From contig JAGAKP010000068.1 of the NCBI GenBank assembly GCA_017625615.1, positions 1 to 54,022 on the forward strand: a stretch of DNA of 54,022 nt, written 5' to 3'. Positions 35,543 to 44,518 of this stretch are shown one piece after another. The position numbers and the translations under genes are program-made. This stretch comes from Clostridia bacterium (GTDB lineage: Bacteria > Bacillota > Clostridia > Oscillospirales > CAG-382). The notes beneath the pieces are model-generated. The model was not told where the DNA came from, made no database searches, and saw only the letters and a program-made list of their open reading frames with translations. Each line of letters starts with the position of its first letter. Positions within the stretch are counted from its first letter, which is position 1.

Positions 35543-36391
35543 TTGTTCGGCTATATACGTCCCGATATGGGCGAGCTTAAAACAAAACACGTTGCCTTGT
35601 ACCGCTCCGTGTACTGCGGTATCTGCCGCTGCGGGGGCAAAAGAATATCTCCCTTTACACGCTTTTTGCTTAATTACGATTTCGTCTTTCTCGCCGTGGT
35701 GCGCCTTGCCGTCACAGGCGAAAAATACGTTATAACCCCCCGCCGTTGCGGCTATACTCTTCGGAAAAGAGGAGTTATGGAGGAAAACGAAGCGCTTCTT
35801 TTTACCTCCGCCGCATTCGGAAGCCTTTGCTTTTACAAGGCTCTTGACGATATTAAGGACGAAAAGGGATTTAAGCGGCTTTACACCCGTCTTTCTCTGC
35901 CATTTTTCAAAAGAATGGCGAAAAAAGCGGAAAGGCTGTATCCCGGTATCGGTGACGCGGTGCGTATCCCTCTTGAAAAGCTTTCCCGTCTTGAAAAGGA
36001 TGGCTGTGCCGTGCCCGACGAGGCGGCGGACAGCTTTGCGGAGGTAACCGCAAATATGGCATCCTTCGGGCTTGAAGGGGCTCAAAGCAGAGTCGCCCGT
36101 GATATCGGCTACCATATCGGCAGATTCGTGTATCTTATCGACGCGCTTGACGATATGGAAAAGGACGAAAAAAGCAATTCCTACAATCCTCTTAACCTTG
36201 CGTATTCGGGCTCGGAGGGTGTGAATAAAAACGTAGATTTTATACGCCGTACCCTGCTTGACAGCGGCGCGGCAATATCCAGAAGCTATGCTCTTGCCGA
36301 CGGAAGCTCTTTCGACGGTATTATATATAACATCGCCGGCTACGGTATCCAAGCCGCGGTGGATAAGGTGATCAACAAGGAGAAAAAGTAA
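35543..36391 (+). CDS. DUF5685 family protein
   Basis: About 282 residues. The start is set at the TTG at 35543, 8 bases after GGAG, giving MFGYIRPDMGELKTK, the typical family N terminus; an in-frame GTG at 35534 is too close to the ribosome-binding site. A conserved CGICRCGG motif (about residues 26-33) could bind metal or form a disulphide. The rest is helical (LYRSVYCG, DIGYHIGRFVYLIDALDDME) with an acidic, prenyl-synthase-like look but no confirmed active site. The family has no known function. It is 0 bases from the J-domain gene, and the pair suggests a shared pathway. Confidence 0.88.
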   Translation: MFGYIRPDMGELKTKHVALYRSVYCGICRCGGKRISPFTRFLLNYDFVFLAVVRLAVTGEKYVITPRRCGYTLRKRGVMEENEALLFTSAAFGSLCFYKALDDIKDEKGFKRLYTRLSLPFFKRMAKKAERLYPGIGDAVRIPLEKLSRLEKDGCAVPDEAADSFAEVTANMASFGLEGAQSRVARDIGYHIGRFVYLIDALDDMEKDEKSNSYNPLNLAYSGSEGVNKNVDFIRRTLLDSGAAISRSYALADGSSFDGIIYNIAGYGIQAAVDKVINKEKK

Positions 36392-36991
36392 ATGAAAGAC
36401 CCATATCAGGTATTGGGCGTCAATCCCAACGCAACGGATGACGAGGTAAAAAAAGCATACCGCAATCTTGCAAAAAAGTACCATCCCGATACTTACGTCG
36501 GCAATCCCCTGGCGGATCTTGCGGCGGAAAAAATGAAAGAAATAAACGAAGCCTACGATACCATCACCAAGCAGCGCGCCGCCCGTAATCAGGGAGGCGG
36601 ATATTCCACAGGCAGAAGCGGTTATTCCGCCGGCGGAAACGCAGGGGGAGATACCCTTTACCGCGTCCGCGAATTGCTCAGCGCAAACCGCGTTACCGAG
36701 GCGGAGACAATACTTTCCCGTATTCCCGAAGGACAGCGTTCCGCCGAGTGGTATTTCCTTATGGGCCACGTTATGGCTCGCAAAAACTGGCTGGGCGAGG
36801 CGAGAAAATATTTCGAGCAGGCGTGTAAAATGGACCCCTATAACGCAGAGTACCGAAACACGCTCAACAATATGTCCTCCCATTCCTCCTCAAGCACCTA
36901 TACCACCTCCGCAAAGGACGACGATTGCGGCTTTTGCGAGATATGCACGGGAATGCTGTGCGCCAATATGCTTTGTAACTGCTGCCGATGA
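36392..36991 (+). CDS. J-domain protein with cysteine-rich tail
   Basis: 199 residues. N-terminal J domain (about 3-65: DPYQVLGVNPNATDDEVKKA, HPD in KKYHPDTY) that would stimulate a DnaK-type ATPase. A Gly/Ser linker (about 68-88) leads to a TPR-like helical pair (about 90-150, YFLMGHVMARKNWLGEARKY) and a C-terminal cluster of seven cysteines, DCGFCEICTGMLCANMLCNC followed by C. It is not DnaJ itself: the zinc-finger CxxCxGxG repeats are missing and no dnaK is nearby. The tail may bind metal. It starts right at the DUF5685 stop and overlaps the next gene by 4 bases. Confidence 0.9.
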   Translation: MKDPYQVLGVNPNATDDEVKKAYRNLAKKYHPDTYVGNPLADLAAEKMKEINEAYDTITKQRAARNQGGGYSTGRSGYSAGGNAGGDTLYRVRELLSANRVTEAETILSRIPEGQRSAEWYFLMGHVMARKNWLGEARKYFEQACKMDPYNAEYRNTLNNMSSHSSSSTYTTSAKDDDCGFCEICTGMLCANMLCNCCR

Positions 36992-37497
36992 AAAAAAGAG
37001 TTCAGCGAGTATCCCTTTGCGCCTTTCTTTGCGCTCTGTCCTTGGTGCTTATGCTTGCGGGATGCTTTATACAGTCCCTTGACCTTACCGCCGCTATAGC
37101 TGCGGGACTAACGGTTGCCGTGGCGATGATCGAATTTGGCATAAGCTGGTCGGTAATGCTTTACGCCGCCACCTCAATTCTGGCGTTCGTTCTGCTTCCG
37201 TCAAAAACACCTGCGCTGTTTTATTTTCTTATGGGCGGAATATACCCCATTATAAAATCCCTTGTGGAAAAAATAAAAAGCCGTCCCCTTACGTGGGCGG
37301 TAAAGCTGATAGGCTTTAATCTGTTTTATACCGCACTCATCTGCGTGGGCAAATTTTTGCTTTATATAAACGATCCAATATTTTCATTCAACATTTTCGT
37401 ATACGCGTTGGGCAACGCCACCTTTATCCTTTACGATATCTGCTTTACACGGCTTGCCACGCTGTATATCAAACGAATACGGAGGAAATTAAAATGA
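36988..37497 (+). CDS. Small polytopic membrane protein, function unknown
   Basis: 169 residues with about five hydrophobic helices (for example LCAFLCALSLVLMLAGCFI, YAATSILAFVLLPSKTPALF, IGFNLFYTALICVGKFLLY) and a basic C terminus KRIRRKLK. The layout recalls small membrane substrate-binding (S) components, but I see no signature that names a substrate. It overlaps the J-domain gene (ATGA) and the yicC gene (ATGA), so four genes are coupled in a row. Confidence 0.82.
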   Translation: MKKRVQRVSLCAFLCALSLVLMLAGCFIQSLDLTAAIAAGLTVAVAMIEFGISWSVMLYAATSILAFVLLPSKTPALFYFLMGGIYPIIKSLVEKIKSRPLTWAVKLIGFNLFYTALICVGKFLLYINDPIFSFNIFVYALGNATFILYDICFTRLATLYIKRIRRKLK

Positions 37498-38372
37498 TAA
37501 AAAGTATGTCCGGCTACGGCAGACAAAAATCCCTTGTGGGCGGAAAGAATATAACCTTTGAGATAAAATCCGTTAACAACCGCTTTGCGGATATATCCGT
37601 AAGAATGCCCCGTCAGTATTCACCTCTTGAGACAAACGTAAAGGAGCTTTGCGCCAAATACGTCACCCGCGGCAAGATCGACCTTTATCTCACCGTTGAA
37701 AATATCGACGGCGATCCCGTTTCTCTCACCCTTAACAAGGAGTTTGTGGAGGGATACTTAAAACTGCTTAACCGGATAAAGACGGAATACGGCGTTCCCG
37801 GTGAGATCACCCTTTCCATGCTTTCCGGCAAATCGGATATTATGACCGTCACCCGCGCAGACGAGGACGCAGAGCAGATGTGGAAGGAGATCGAGCCTAT
37901 CTGCAGAGGCGCTTTCGAGCAGTACAATGCCATGCGTGAGAGTGAGGGCGGCAGACTTAAGGAAAAGCTGCTTACTTATCTCGACACCGTTGAAGCACTC
38001 CGCAACGAGGTGGCTGTTCTTGCGCCCGAGGCGTTAAAGAAAAATCTTGAAAAAATGCGTGCCCGTATAAACGATCTTCTTGCAGGCGTGCCCGTAAACG
38101 AGGACAGACTGCTTACCGAATGTGCCGTATTTACGGACAAGACCGACGTTACCGAGGAATTGGTACGCCTTCAGTCCCATTGCACCGAATTCCGCGCAAC
38201 ACTGGATTCCGACGGTCCCGTAGGCAAAAAGCTTGAATACATCGTGCCCGAAATGCTCCGCGAAACAAATACGCTGGGCTCCAAGTGCAACGATTACGAA
38301 ATTTCCCGCCGCGTGGTAGCTATAAAGACGGAAATCGAAAAGCTCCGCGAGCAGGTAGCAAACCTTGAGTGA
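37494..38372 (+). CDS. yicC: YicC/YloC family endoribonuclease
   Basis: 292 residues of the YicC family, recently characterised members of which are endoribonucleases acting on RNA. N-terminal MIKSMSGYGRQK and EIKSVNNRFADISVRMPR, and C-terminal KLEYIVPEMLRETNTLGSK with the final EIEKLREQVANLE are all family signatures. The order yicC-remA-gmk-rpoZ is conserved through Firmicutes. Confidence 0.95.
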   Translation: MIKSMSGYGRQKSLVGGKNITFEIKSVNNRFADISVRMPRQYSPLETNVKELCAKYVTRGKIDLYLTVENIDGDPVSLTLNKEFVEGYLKLLNRIKTEYGVPGEITLSMLSGKSDIMTVTRADEDAEQMWKEIEPICRGAFEQYNAMRESEGGRLKEKLLTYLDTVEALRNEVAVLAPEALKKNLEKMRARINDLLAGVPVNEDRLLTECAVFTDKTDVTEELVRLQSHCTEFRATLDSDGPVGKKLEYIVPEMLRETNTLGSKCNDYEISRRVVAIKTEIEKLREQVANLE

Positions 38373-38384
38373 GGTAAAACAAAA

Positions 38385-38612
38385 ATGGATTTTGTTGATA
38401 TTGGCTTTGGCAACCGCGTCAACGCACAGCGTATAATTTCCGTGCTCAGTCCCGACAGCTTGCCTATACGCAGGCTCGTTCAGGATTCCAAAAACGCAGG
38501 CAGAGTTATAGATTGCAGCTGCGGCAAAAAGACGCGTTCCGTCATCATTACCGACAGTGAGCACGTAATACTTTCCTCAGAGGAAGCAGACGTTATTTCG
38601 GGGAGGCTGTAA
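38385..38612 (+). CDS. remA: DUF370 / RemA-like DNA-binding regulator
   Basis: 75 residues beginning MDFVDIGFGNRVNAQRIISV, with IRRLVQDSKNAGRVIDCSCG and a KKTRSVIITDSEHVILS core. In Bacillus, RemA binds DNA as a nucleosome-like ring and activates biofilm and osmoprotection genes. Here it sits between yicC and gmk, the standard place. The stop (TAA) overlaps the gmk start by 1 base. Confidence 0.93.
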   Translation: MDFVDIGFGNRVNAQRIISVLSPDSLPIRRLVQDSKNAGRVIDCSCGKKTRSVIITDSEHVILSSEEADVISGRL

Positions 38613-39229
38613 TGAATACGAAAAAAGGTACTCTTTTGGTGGTTTCCGGTCCTGCGGGAAGCGGAAAAGGCACCGTAAACAAGGTGTTGCTTGAAAATAC
38701 GGAAAAATACGTTTTTTCCGTGTCCGCAACCACCCGTTCCCCCCGTCCCGGCGAGGTCGAGGGAATACACTATTTCTTTATGACCAGAGAAAAGTTTATG
38801 TCACTGGTGGAAGAGGATAATTTCCTTGAGCACGCCGAATACGTAGACAACTGCTACGGCACCCTCCGCCCCTTCGTGGAGGAAAATCTGGCACAGGGCA
38901 AAAACGTTATTCTGGATATCGAGGTTCAGGGAGCCTTGCAGGTAAGAGAAAAAATGCCCGAAGCACTTCTCGTTTTCCTTTGCCCGCCCAATTACGCTAC
39001 TCTTGAGAGACGTCTCCGCGGCAGAGGCACCGAAACCGAGGAGGTCATTCAGGAGCGCCTGAAGACTGCCCTTACCGAGCTTCAGATCGCCGCACAGTAC
39101 GATTATCTCGTGGTAAACGAGGACAACAAGGCAGAGGAATGCGCCGCTAAAATAGACGGAATAATCGATACCCGTCCCGAAAAGAATAAAGAATACATAC
39201 TTGACTTTATAAAAAATTTTACTGAATAA
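38612..39229 (+). CDS. gmk: Guanylate kinase
   Basis: Phosphorylates GMP to GDP using ATP. 205 residues: P-loop SGPAGSGKGTV (about 11-21), SATTRSPRPGEVEGIHYFF for GMP binding, NVILDIEVQGALQVREK, and a LID with RLRGRGTETEEVIQERL. It lies with rpoZ and priA in the usual Firmicute order. Confidence 0.97.
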   Translation: MNTKKGTLLVVSGPAGSGKGTVNKVLLENTEKYVFSVSATTRSPRPGEVEGIHYFFMTREKFMSLVEEDNFLEHAEYVDNCYGTLRPFVEENLAQGKNVILDIEVQGALQVREKMPEALLVFLCPPNYATLERRLRGRGTETEEVIQERLKTALTELQIAAQYDYLVVNEDNKAEECAAKIDGIIDTRPEKNKEYILDFIKNFTE

Positions 39230-39242
39230 AGGTGTTTTAAAA

Positions 39243-39491
39243 ATGATCTATCCCACTATCAAAGAAATCACAAAAGAAAACTACAACCGTTATACTCTCG
39301 TTATCGCAACCGCAAAGAGCGCGCGCCATATAACCGATCAGGCTGTTGCCGCCGCTGAAAAGGCTGCAGAAAGCAACGATAAGGATTCCAAAACTCCCGC
39401 AACTCCCTTCCTCGGCGAAAAGGCTGTTACTCTGGCAGTAGATAAGCTTCTCACCGGCGAATACAAGGTAATATCCGCAGAGCAGGAATAA
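39243..39491 (+). CDS. rpoZ: DNA-directed RNA polymerase omega subunit
   Basis: 82 residues. NRYTLVIATAKSARHITDQA near the N terminus is the omega signature for binding the beta-prime subunit, followed by EKAVTLAVDKLLTGEYKV. Between them is a charged, disordered-looking linker (EKAAESNDKDSKTPATP) longer than in most homologues. Context (gmk before, priA 2 bp after) supports the call. Confidence 0.93.
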   Translation: MIYPTIKEITKENYNRYTLVIATAKSARHITDQAVAAAEKAAESNDKDSKTPATPFLGEKAVTLAVDKLLTGEYKVISAEQE

Positions 39492-39493
39492 TA

Positions 39494-41941
39494 ATGGTCG
39501 GAAAGCTGTACTGTTCGGTAAGGATAACCGATATAGCATATTCTGCGGATAAAGGGTATGCCTATATGGTGCCTCCCTCTATGCGGGATACCCTGCGGAA
39601 GGGAAGCATTGTCCTTGTGCCCTTCGGTCACGGCAACCGTCTGCGTAAGGGTGTCGTCACGGGCTTTTCGGATTATTGCGAATATTCCGCAATAAAGCCC
39701 GTTTCCGAAATTCTGGAGGATTACGGTTTCGTTTCCGAGGAGACCGTGGATATGTGTCTGTTTATGGCAGAACGGTGCTTTTGTACCGTGGGCGCGGCGT
39801 TGCGTGCCATACTTCCTCCGGGAATGGAGTCCACCGTGGAATATTTGTATTCCTGCGGCGAGGCGGACGAAAATACCCTTAACCCAAAGGCGCAGGTAAT
39901 TTTCCGTTCCCTGCGTGAAAAAGAACGCACCGAAAGTGATCTTATTTCTCTTTTCGGTGAGGAGGCAAAGGGGCTTCTTTCCGCGCTTACTTCAGTGGGC
40001 GCAGTAAAAAGACAGCCCGTTACCAAGGAAAGCATAAACGAAAAGAATCTTTCCTACGTCCGCCTTACGGTGGATACGGATACCGCATACCAAAACGCAA
40101 AGACGGAAAAGCAGATCTCTCTTATAGACGCGCTTTCTCTTGAAGGCGAAATATCCGTCACCGAGCTTGAACGGTTTTTCTCCGTGTCCCGTTCGGTGGT
40201 AAACACCCTTTGCAAAAAGAATATTTGCGAAATTTTTGAGCGGCGTATCGTCCGCGACCCCGTTTCGGAGAAAAGCAGAGAAAAATTCACCACTCCTCTT
40301 ACCGACGAGCAGGAAAAAGCCGTAAAGGATATAGACGAGCTTCTTTCATCAGGCGAGCCCAAAGCGGCACTGCTTTACGGCGTTACGGGAAGCGGAAAAA
40401 CACGCGTTATTATAGAAGCCGTTAAAAAGACGCTTGAAACGGGTAAGTCCGCTATAGTGCTCATACCCGAAATAGGTCTTACCTCCGAGGCGGTGGGAAT
40501 ATACTACGCCGAATTCGGAGAAAAGCTTGCGGTCATACACTCTATGTTAAGCATCGGCGAGCGTATAGATACCGCCCGCGCCATCTCCGCAGGCGAAAAG
40601 ACGGTGGTCATCGGCACGCGGAGCGCAGTGTTTGCTCCCCTTAAAAACCTCGGTATCATCGTAATTGACGAGGAGCAGGAGCATACCTATAAATCTGAAA
40701 ACACCCCCAAATTCCACGCTCGTGATATCGCACGGTTCCGCTGTGCGTACAACAAGTGCGTAATGCTTCTTGCCAGCGCCACCCCCTCGGTGGAAAGCTT
40801 TTATAAGGCAAAGCAGGGAATATATAAATTGATCACCCTTAAGCACCGCTACGGAAGTGCATCTCTGCCAGATATAATTTTGTCGGATATAAAGCAGGAC
40901 AGCACCGTAAACGGCGGAAGGCTTATCGGCAAGGAATTAAAGGAAAAGCTTATTTCAACCGTTGAGGACGGCAAGCAGGCAATACTGTTCGTGGGCAGAC
41001 GGGGCTACAGCTCCTTTATAAGCTGTGCCTCCTGCGGAGAGGTCATATCCTGTCCCAACTGCTCGGTGTCCCTCACTTACCACGCCTTCAGCGGTGAAAA
41101 GCGCAAAAACGAAAAATTAAACTGTCATTATTGCGGTTATTCCGTCCCCGTGCCCGAGGAATGTCCGTCCTGCGGCAAGAAAAGCATTGCCCGCTTCGGA
41201 TTCGGCACCCAAAAGCTTCAGGAGGAATTGGAAACACATTATCCCTCCATCCGCGCAATACGTATGGATACGGATACCACCGCCACCCGCCACGCCCACG
41301 AAAGGAGATTCAACTCCTTCCGCAATAAGGAGGCGGACCTGCTTTACGGCACCCAGATGATATCAAAGGGTTTGGATTTTCCCTTGGTGTCCTTGGTAGG
41401 CGTGCTGTCGGTGGACGCTATGCTGTATCAGAACGATTTCCGCGCGGCGGAGCGTACCTTCTCCCTGCTTACACAGCTTGCGGGCAGAGCAGGCAGAGCG
41501 GGGGAGGAGGGTGAAGCAGTGCTTCAGACCGCAAACCCCCAAAGCGATATTTTAAAGCTCGCCCAAACGCAGGATTACGAAAAATTCTTTGATGGCGAAA
41601 TAGCCATGCGGCGTGCCGTCACCTTTCCGCCCTTTTGCGATATAGCGGTGTTCCGCATATCGGGGGAAAAGGAAGCGGACACCCGTCGCGGCGCAACTGC
41701 TTTTTCGGTATTGCTTGAAAAGCTTATAGCAGAAAAATATCCCGATCTAAAGACCGTCCGCTTCGGACCCTTCAGCGAGGGAATATATAAAATAAACAAC
41801 CGTTACAGAATGCGGATCACGGTGAAGTACAAGGACTGCGCCGCCGCACGAAGCTGTTTCCGCGACGCGGTTTTGGCTTATACCAAGGCTGACCGCACGG
41901 GAACCGCGCTGGATATAGACATAAATCCCACAGTTATTTAG
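39494..41941 (+). CDS. priA: Primosomal replication restart helicase PriA
   Basis: Superfamily 2 helicase that restarts stalled forks, 815 residues. An N-terminal DNA-binding domain (about 1-230) is followed by Walker A GVTGSGKTRVII, Walker B VIDEEQEHTYKSENTPKFHA (DEEQ rather than DEEH), and ASATPSVESFYKA. The zinc-binding insertion is CASCGEVISCPNCSVSLTYH with CHYCGYSVPVPEECPSCG, and the helicase C-terminal block has GTQMISKGLDFPLV and QLAGRAGRAG. All eight zinc cysteines are visible. Confidence 0.97.
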   Translation: MVGKLYCSVRITDIAYSADKGYAYMVPPSMRDTLRKGSIVLVPFGHGNRLRKGVVTGFSDYCEYSAIKPVSEILEDYGFVSEETVDMCLFMAERCFCTVGAALRAILPPGMESTVEYLYSCGEADENTLNPKAQVIFRSLREKERTESDLISLFGEEAKGLLSALTSVGAVKRQPVTKESINEKNLSYVRLTVDTDTAYQNAKTEKQISLIDALSLEGEISVTELERFFSVSRSVVNTLCKKNICEIFERRIVRDPVSEKSREKFTTPLTDEQEKAVKDIDELLSSGEPKAALLYGVTGSGKTRVIIEAVKKTLETGKSAIVLIPEIGLTSEAVGIYYAEFGEKLAVIHSMLSIGERIDTARAISAGEKTVVIGTRSAVFAPLKNLGIIVIDEEQEHTYKSENTPKFHARDIARFRCAYNKCVMLLASATPSVESFYKAKQGIYKLITLKHRYGSASLPDIILSDIKQDSTVNGGRLIGKELKEKLISTVEDGKQAILFVGRRGYSSFISCASCGEVISCPNCSVSLTYHAFSGEKRKNEKLNCHYCGYSVPVPEECPSCGKKSIARFGFGTQKLQEELETHYPSIRAIRMDTDTTATRHAHERRFNSFRNKEADLLYGTQMISKGLDFPLVSLVGVLSVDAMLYQNDFRAAERTFSLLTQLAGRAGRAGEEGEAVLQTANPQSDILKLAQTQDYEKFFDGEIAMRRAVTFPPFCDIAVFRISGEKEADTRRGATAFSVLLEKLIAEKYPDLKTVRFGPFSEGIYKINNRYRMRITVKYKDCAAARSCFRDAVLAYTKADRTGTALDIDINPTVI

Positions 41942-41953
41942 GAGGCAATTTTT

Positions 41954-42415
41954 ATGGCACTTCTTCGTATATTAAGAGATCCCGATCCCACTTTACGCAA
42001 AATATCCCGTCCCGTTGACGCTATCACTCCCCGTATAAGAGTGTTGGTTGAGGATATGAAGGACACTCTCCGCAAGGCAGAGGGAGTGGGACTTGCCGCA
42101 CCTCAGGTAGGCGTACTCCGCAGAGTAGTTATCGTGGATATGGGCAAGGGAAAACTTCAGGAATTCATCAACCCCGAGATCGTGTATACCGAGGGCAAGC
42201 AGGAAGAGGTAGAAGGCTGTCTGTCCTGCCCCGGCAAAGCGGGTATCGTTGAGCGCCCCGCAAAGGTGACCGTCCGCGCGCTTAACGTTGCGGGCGAGGC
42301 GTTCGAGGCAACGGGCACCGAGCTTATTGCAAGATGCTTCTGCCACGAGCTTGACCATCTCGACGGCGTGCTTTATATAGACAAAGCAAAGGAAATGCTT
42401 GATCCGGAGGAATAA
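41954..42415 (+). CDS. def: Peptide deformylase
   Basis: Metalloenzyme that removes the formyl group from nascent proteins. 153 residues with the three motifs: GVGLAAPQVG, EGCLSCPGKAG (cysteine ligand) and CHELDHLDGVLY (HExxH-type with both histidine ligands). Paired with fmt directly downstream, so formylation and deformylation are co-regulated. Confidence 0.97.
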   Translation: MALLRILRDPDPTLRKISRPVDAITPRIRVLVEDMKDTLRKAEGVGLAAPQVGVLRRVVIVDMGKGKLQEFINPEIVYTEGKQEEVEGCLSCPGKAGIVERPAKVTVRALNVAGEAFEATGTELIARCFCHELDHLDGVLYIDKAKEMLDPEE

Positions 42416-42423
42416 AACACAAA

Positions 42424-43347
42424 ATGCGTGTAGTTTTTATGGGCACACCCGAATTTGCCCTTACTTCACTTAAAGCCATATACGACGCGGGACATGATAT
42501 CGCCTTGGTGGTATCCCAGCCCGATAAGCCTTCCGGCAGAGGATACGCACTTACCCCCTCGCCCGTAAAGAAGTTTGCTCTCGAAAAGGGTATAGAGGTG
42601 GTAACTCCCGCTTCTATGCGTACCGAGGAGGCGGACCGGCTTTTGCGCTCCGTCAATGCAGACGTGTTCGTGGTTGCCGCATTCGGAAAAATACTTCCCC
42701 AAAATATTCTTGATATTCCCCCTCACGGCTGTATCTGCGTCCACGCATCTCTCCTTCCCGCACTCCGCGGCGCCGCTCCCATTAACCGCGCGGTTATGGA
42801 GGGACACGATAAGGGCGGCATAACCATAATGTATATGGATGCGGGCATAGATACGGGTGATATTATCCTTCAGCGCGCCATTCCCATCCCCGAGGATATG
42901 ACGGCGGGCGAATATCACGATAAAATGGCTGTTCTCGGCGGTGAGCTTATAACCGAATACCTTTCTCTTGCGGAAAAGGGTCTTGTCACCCGCACTCCCC
43001 AGACTGAGGACGGCGCATCCTATGCCAACAAAATAGACAAAAAAGAAGCATACGAGGATTTCTCCCGCTCTGCGAGAGAGACTCATAACCGCATAAGAGG
43101 ACTTGCTCCCTATCCCGCGGCTTATGCTCTTTTAAACGGTAAGCGTATAAAGCTGTTTGCTTCCTCCGTTTCCGACGGTTGCGGCGCTCCCGGCACGGTG
43201 CTTTCCACCGAAAAGGGAATAGAAATAGCCTGCGGAGAGGGAAGTGTTATAATAACCGCACTTCAGCCCGAGGGCAAAGGAAAAATGGACGCACAAAGCT
43301 TTTTGCGCGGAAATTCTGTAAAAAAAGGTGATATTTTCAATGTCTGA
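42424..43347 (+). CDS. fmt: Methionyl-tRNA formyltransferase
   Basis: Formylates initiator Met-tRNA using 10-formyl-THF. 307 residues: MRVVFMGTPEFALTSLKAIY, the catalytic region HASLLPALRGAAPINRAVME with the later MDAGIDTGDII, and a C-terminal OB-fold domain (about 205-307). Its end overlaps rsmB by 8 bases. Confidence 0.97.
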   Translation: MRVVFMGTPEFALTSLKAIYDAGHDIALVVSQPDKPSGRGYALTPSPVKKFALEKGIEVVTPASMRTEEADRLLRSVNADVFVVAAFGKILPQNILDIPPHGCICVHASLLPALRGAAPINRAVMEGHDKGGITIMYMDAGIDTGDIILQRAIPIPEDMTAGEYHDKMAVLGGELITEYLSLAEKGLVTRTPQTEDGASYANKIDKKEAYEDFSRSARETHNRIRGLAPYPAAYALLNGKRIKLFASSVSDGCGAPGTVLSTEKGIEIACGEGSVIITALQPEGKGKMDAQSFLRGNSVKKGDIFNV

Positions 43348-44515
43348 TCCCCGCCGTGTCGCACTTGATATTTTATACCGAATATCCTCGTCGGGTGCGT
43401 ACAGCAATATAGGTCTGCTTTCCACCGACCTTACGGGCGTTGACCGTGCCTTTTGCACCGAGCTTATAAAGGGCGTGACCGAGCGCAGACGTACTCTTGA
43501 TCATATCATTTCAAAATACGTAAACAAAACTCCCGAGGGTAAGATATACGATCTCCTTCGTATGGGAGTTTACCAGATAATCTTTCTTTCCCGCGTGCCC
43601 GACCACGCCGTGTGCGACGAGTCCGTTAAGACCGCAAAGCAGATAAGCCGTTCCTCGGCGGGCTTTGTAAACGCCGTCCTTCGCAGTGTGTGCCGCGAAA
43701 AAGAGAGTATAATAAAGAGTCTGCCCTCACTTCCCGAGCCCGTATACTATTCGGTTTCCGACAGTATTTTCGCTATGGTAAAGGAGCAGTATCCCGAAGA
43801 ATATAAAGATATATTCAACGCTTTTTATGAAAAAAAGCCCGTTTGCGTACGTGCCAACACCTTGAAGGACACCCCGTACGTTGACGGCGTAAACGAAAAC
43901 ACGGATATGGCGGATATAGAAAAGGGACTTTTCTTCGTGCAGGGGCTTTCCTCCCAAGCCGCCGTCAAGGCGCTTGAGGCAAAGGAGGATATGACGGTAA
44001 TCGACCTTTGTGCCTGCCCCGGCGGAAAAAGCTTCGGCGCCGCTTTGGATATGAAGAATAAGGGCAGAATAATATCCTCCGACCTTCATAAAAACAAGCT
44101 GTCCCTTATAGAAAAGGGTGCAAAAAAGCTGGGCATAGATATTATAGAAACCGTCCCCCGCGACGCCCGCGTACCCGACGAAGCCCTTTTCGGCATTGCC
44201 GACAGAGTTATATGCGATGTGCCCTGCTCGGGTATAGGCGTTATAGGCAGCAAGCCCGAAATAAGATACAAGGACGCTTCGGATTTCGCGGGACTTTATC
44301 CCACTCAGACAAAAATACTTGAAAACGCGCTTTCTTACCTTAAGAAGGGCGGCAAAGCGGTGTATTCCACCTGCACGGTAAACCGTCTTGAAAACGGAAA
44401 TATAGTGCATAGCGTCTTAAATAATAAGGAAGGCTTCCGTCTGGTAAGCGAAAGGACCATTCTCCCCGGCAACGGGTACGATGGATTTTATATAGCAGTT
44501 ATTGAAAGAGACTAA
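43340..44515 (+). CDS. rsmB: 16S rRNA (cytosine(967)-C5)-methyltransferase RsmB
   Basis: About 391 residues. N-terminal NusB-like RNA-binding domain (about 1-130: DPRRVALDILYRI, GVTERRRTLDHIIS), then a SAM-dependent methyltransferase domain with VIDLCACPGGKSFGA, the motif IV cysteine in CDVPCSGIGVIG, and the motif VI catalytic cysteine in YSTCTVNRLENG. The ATG at 43340 is preferred to the in-frame GTG at 43328 because AAAGGTG lies about 9 bases upstream of the ATG. Confidence 0.95.
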   Translation: MSDPRRVALDILYRISSSGAYSNIGLLSTDLTGVDRAFCTELIKGVTERRRTLDHIISKYVNKTPEGKIYDLLRMGVYQIIFLSRVPDHAVCDESVKTAKQISRSSAGFVNAVLRSVCREKESIIKSLPSLPEPVYYSVSDSIFAMVKEQYPEEYKDIFNAFYEKKPVCVRANTLKDTPYVDGVNENTDMADIEKGLFFVQGLSSQAAVKALEAKEDMTVIDLCACPGGKSFGAALDMKNKGRIISSDLHKNKLSLIEKGAKKLGIDIIETVPRDARVPDEALFGIADRVICDVPCSGIGVIGSKPEIRYKDASDFAGLYPTQTKILENALSYLKKGGKAVYSTCTVNRLENGNIVHSVLNNKEGFRLVSERTILPGNGYDGFYIAVIERD

Positions 44516-44518
44516 AAA

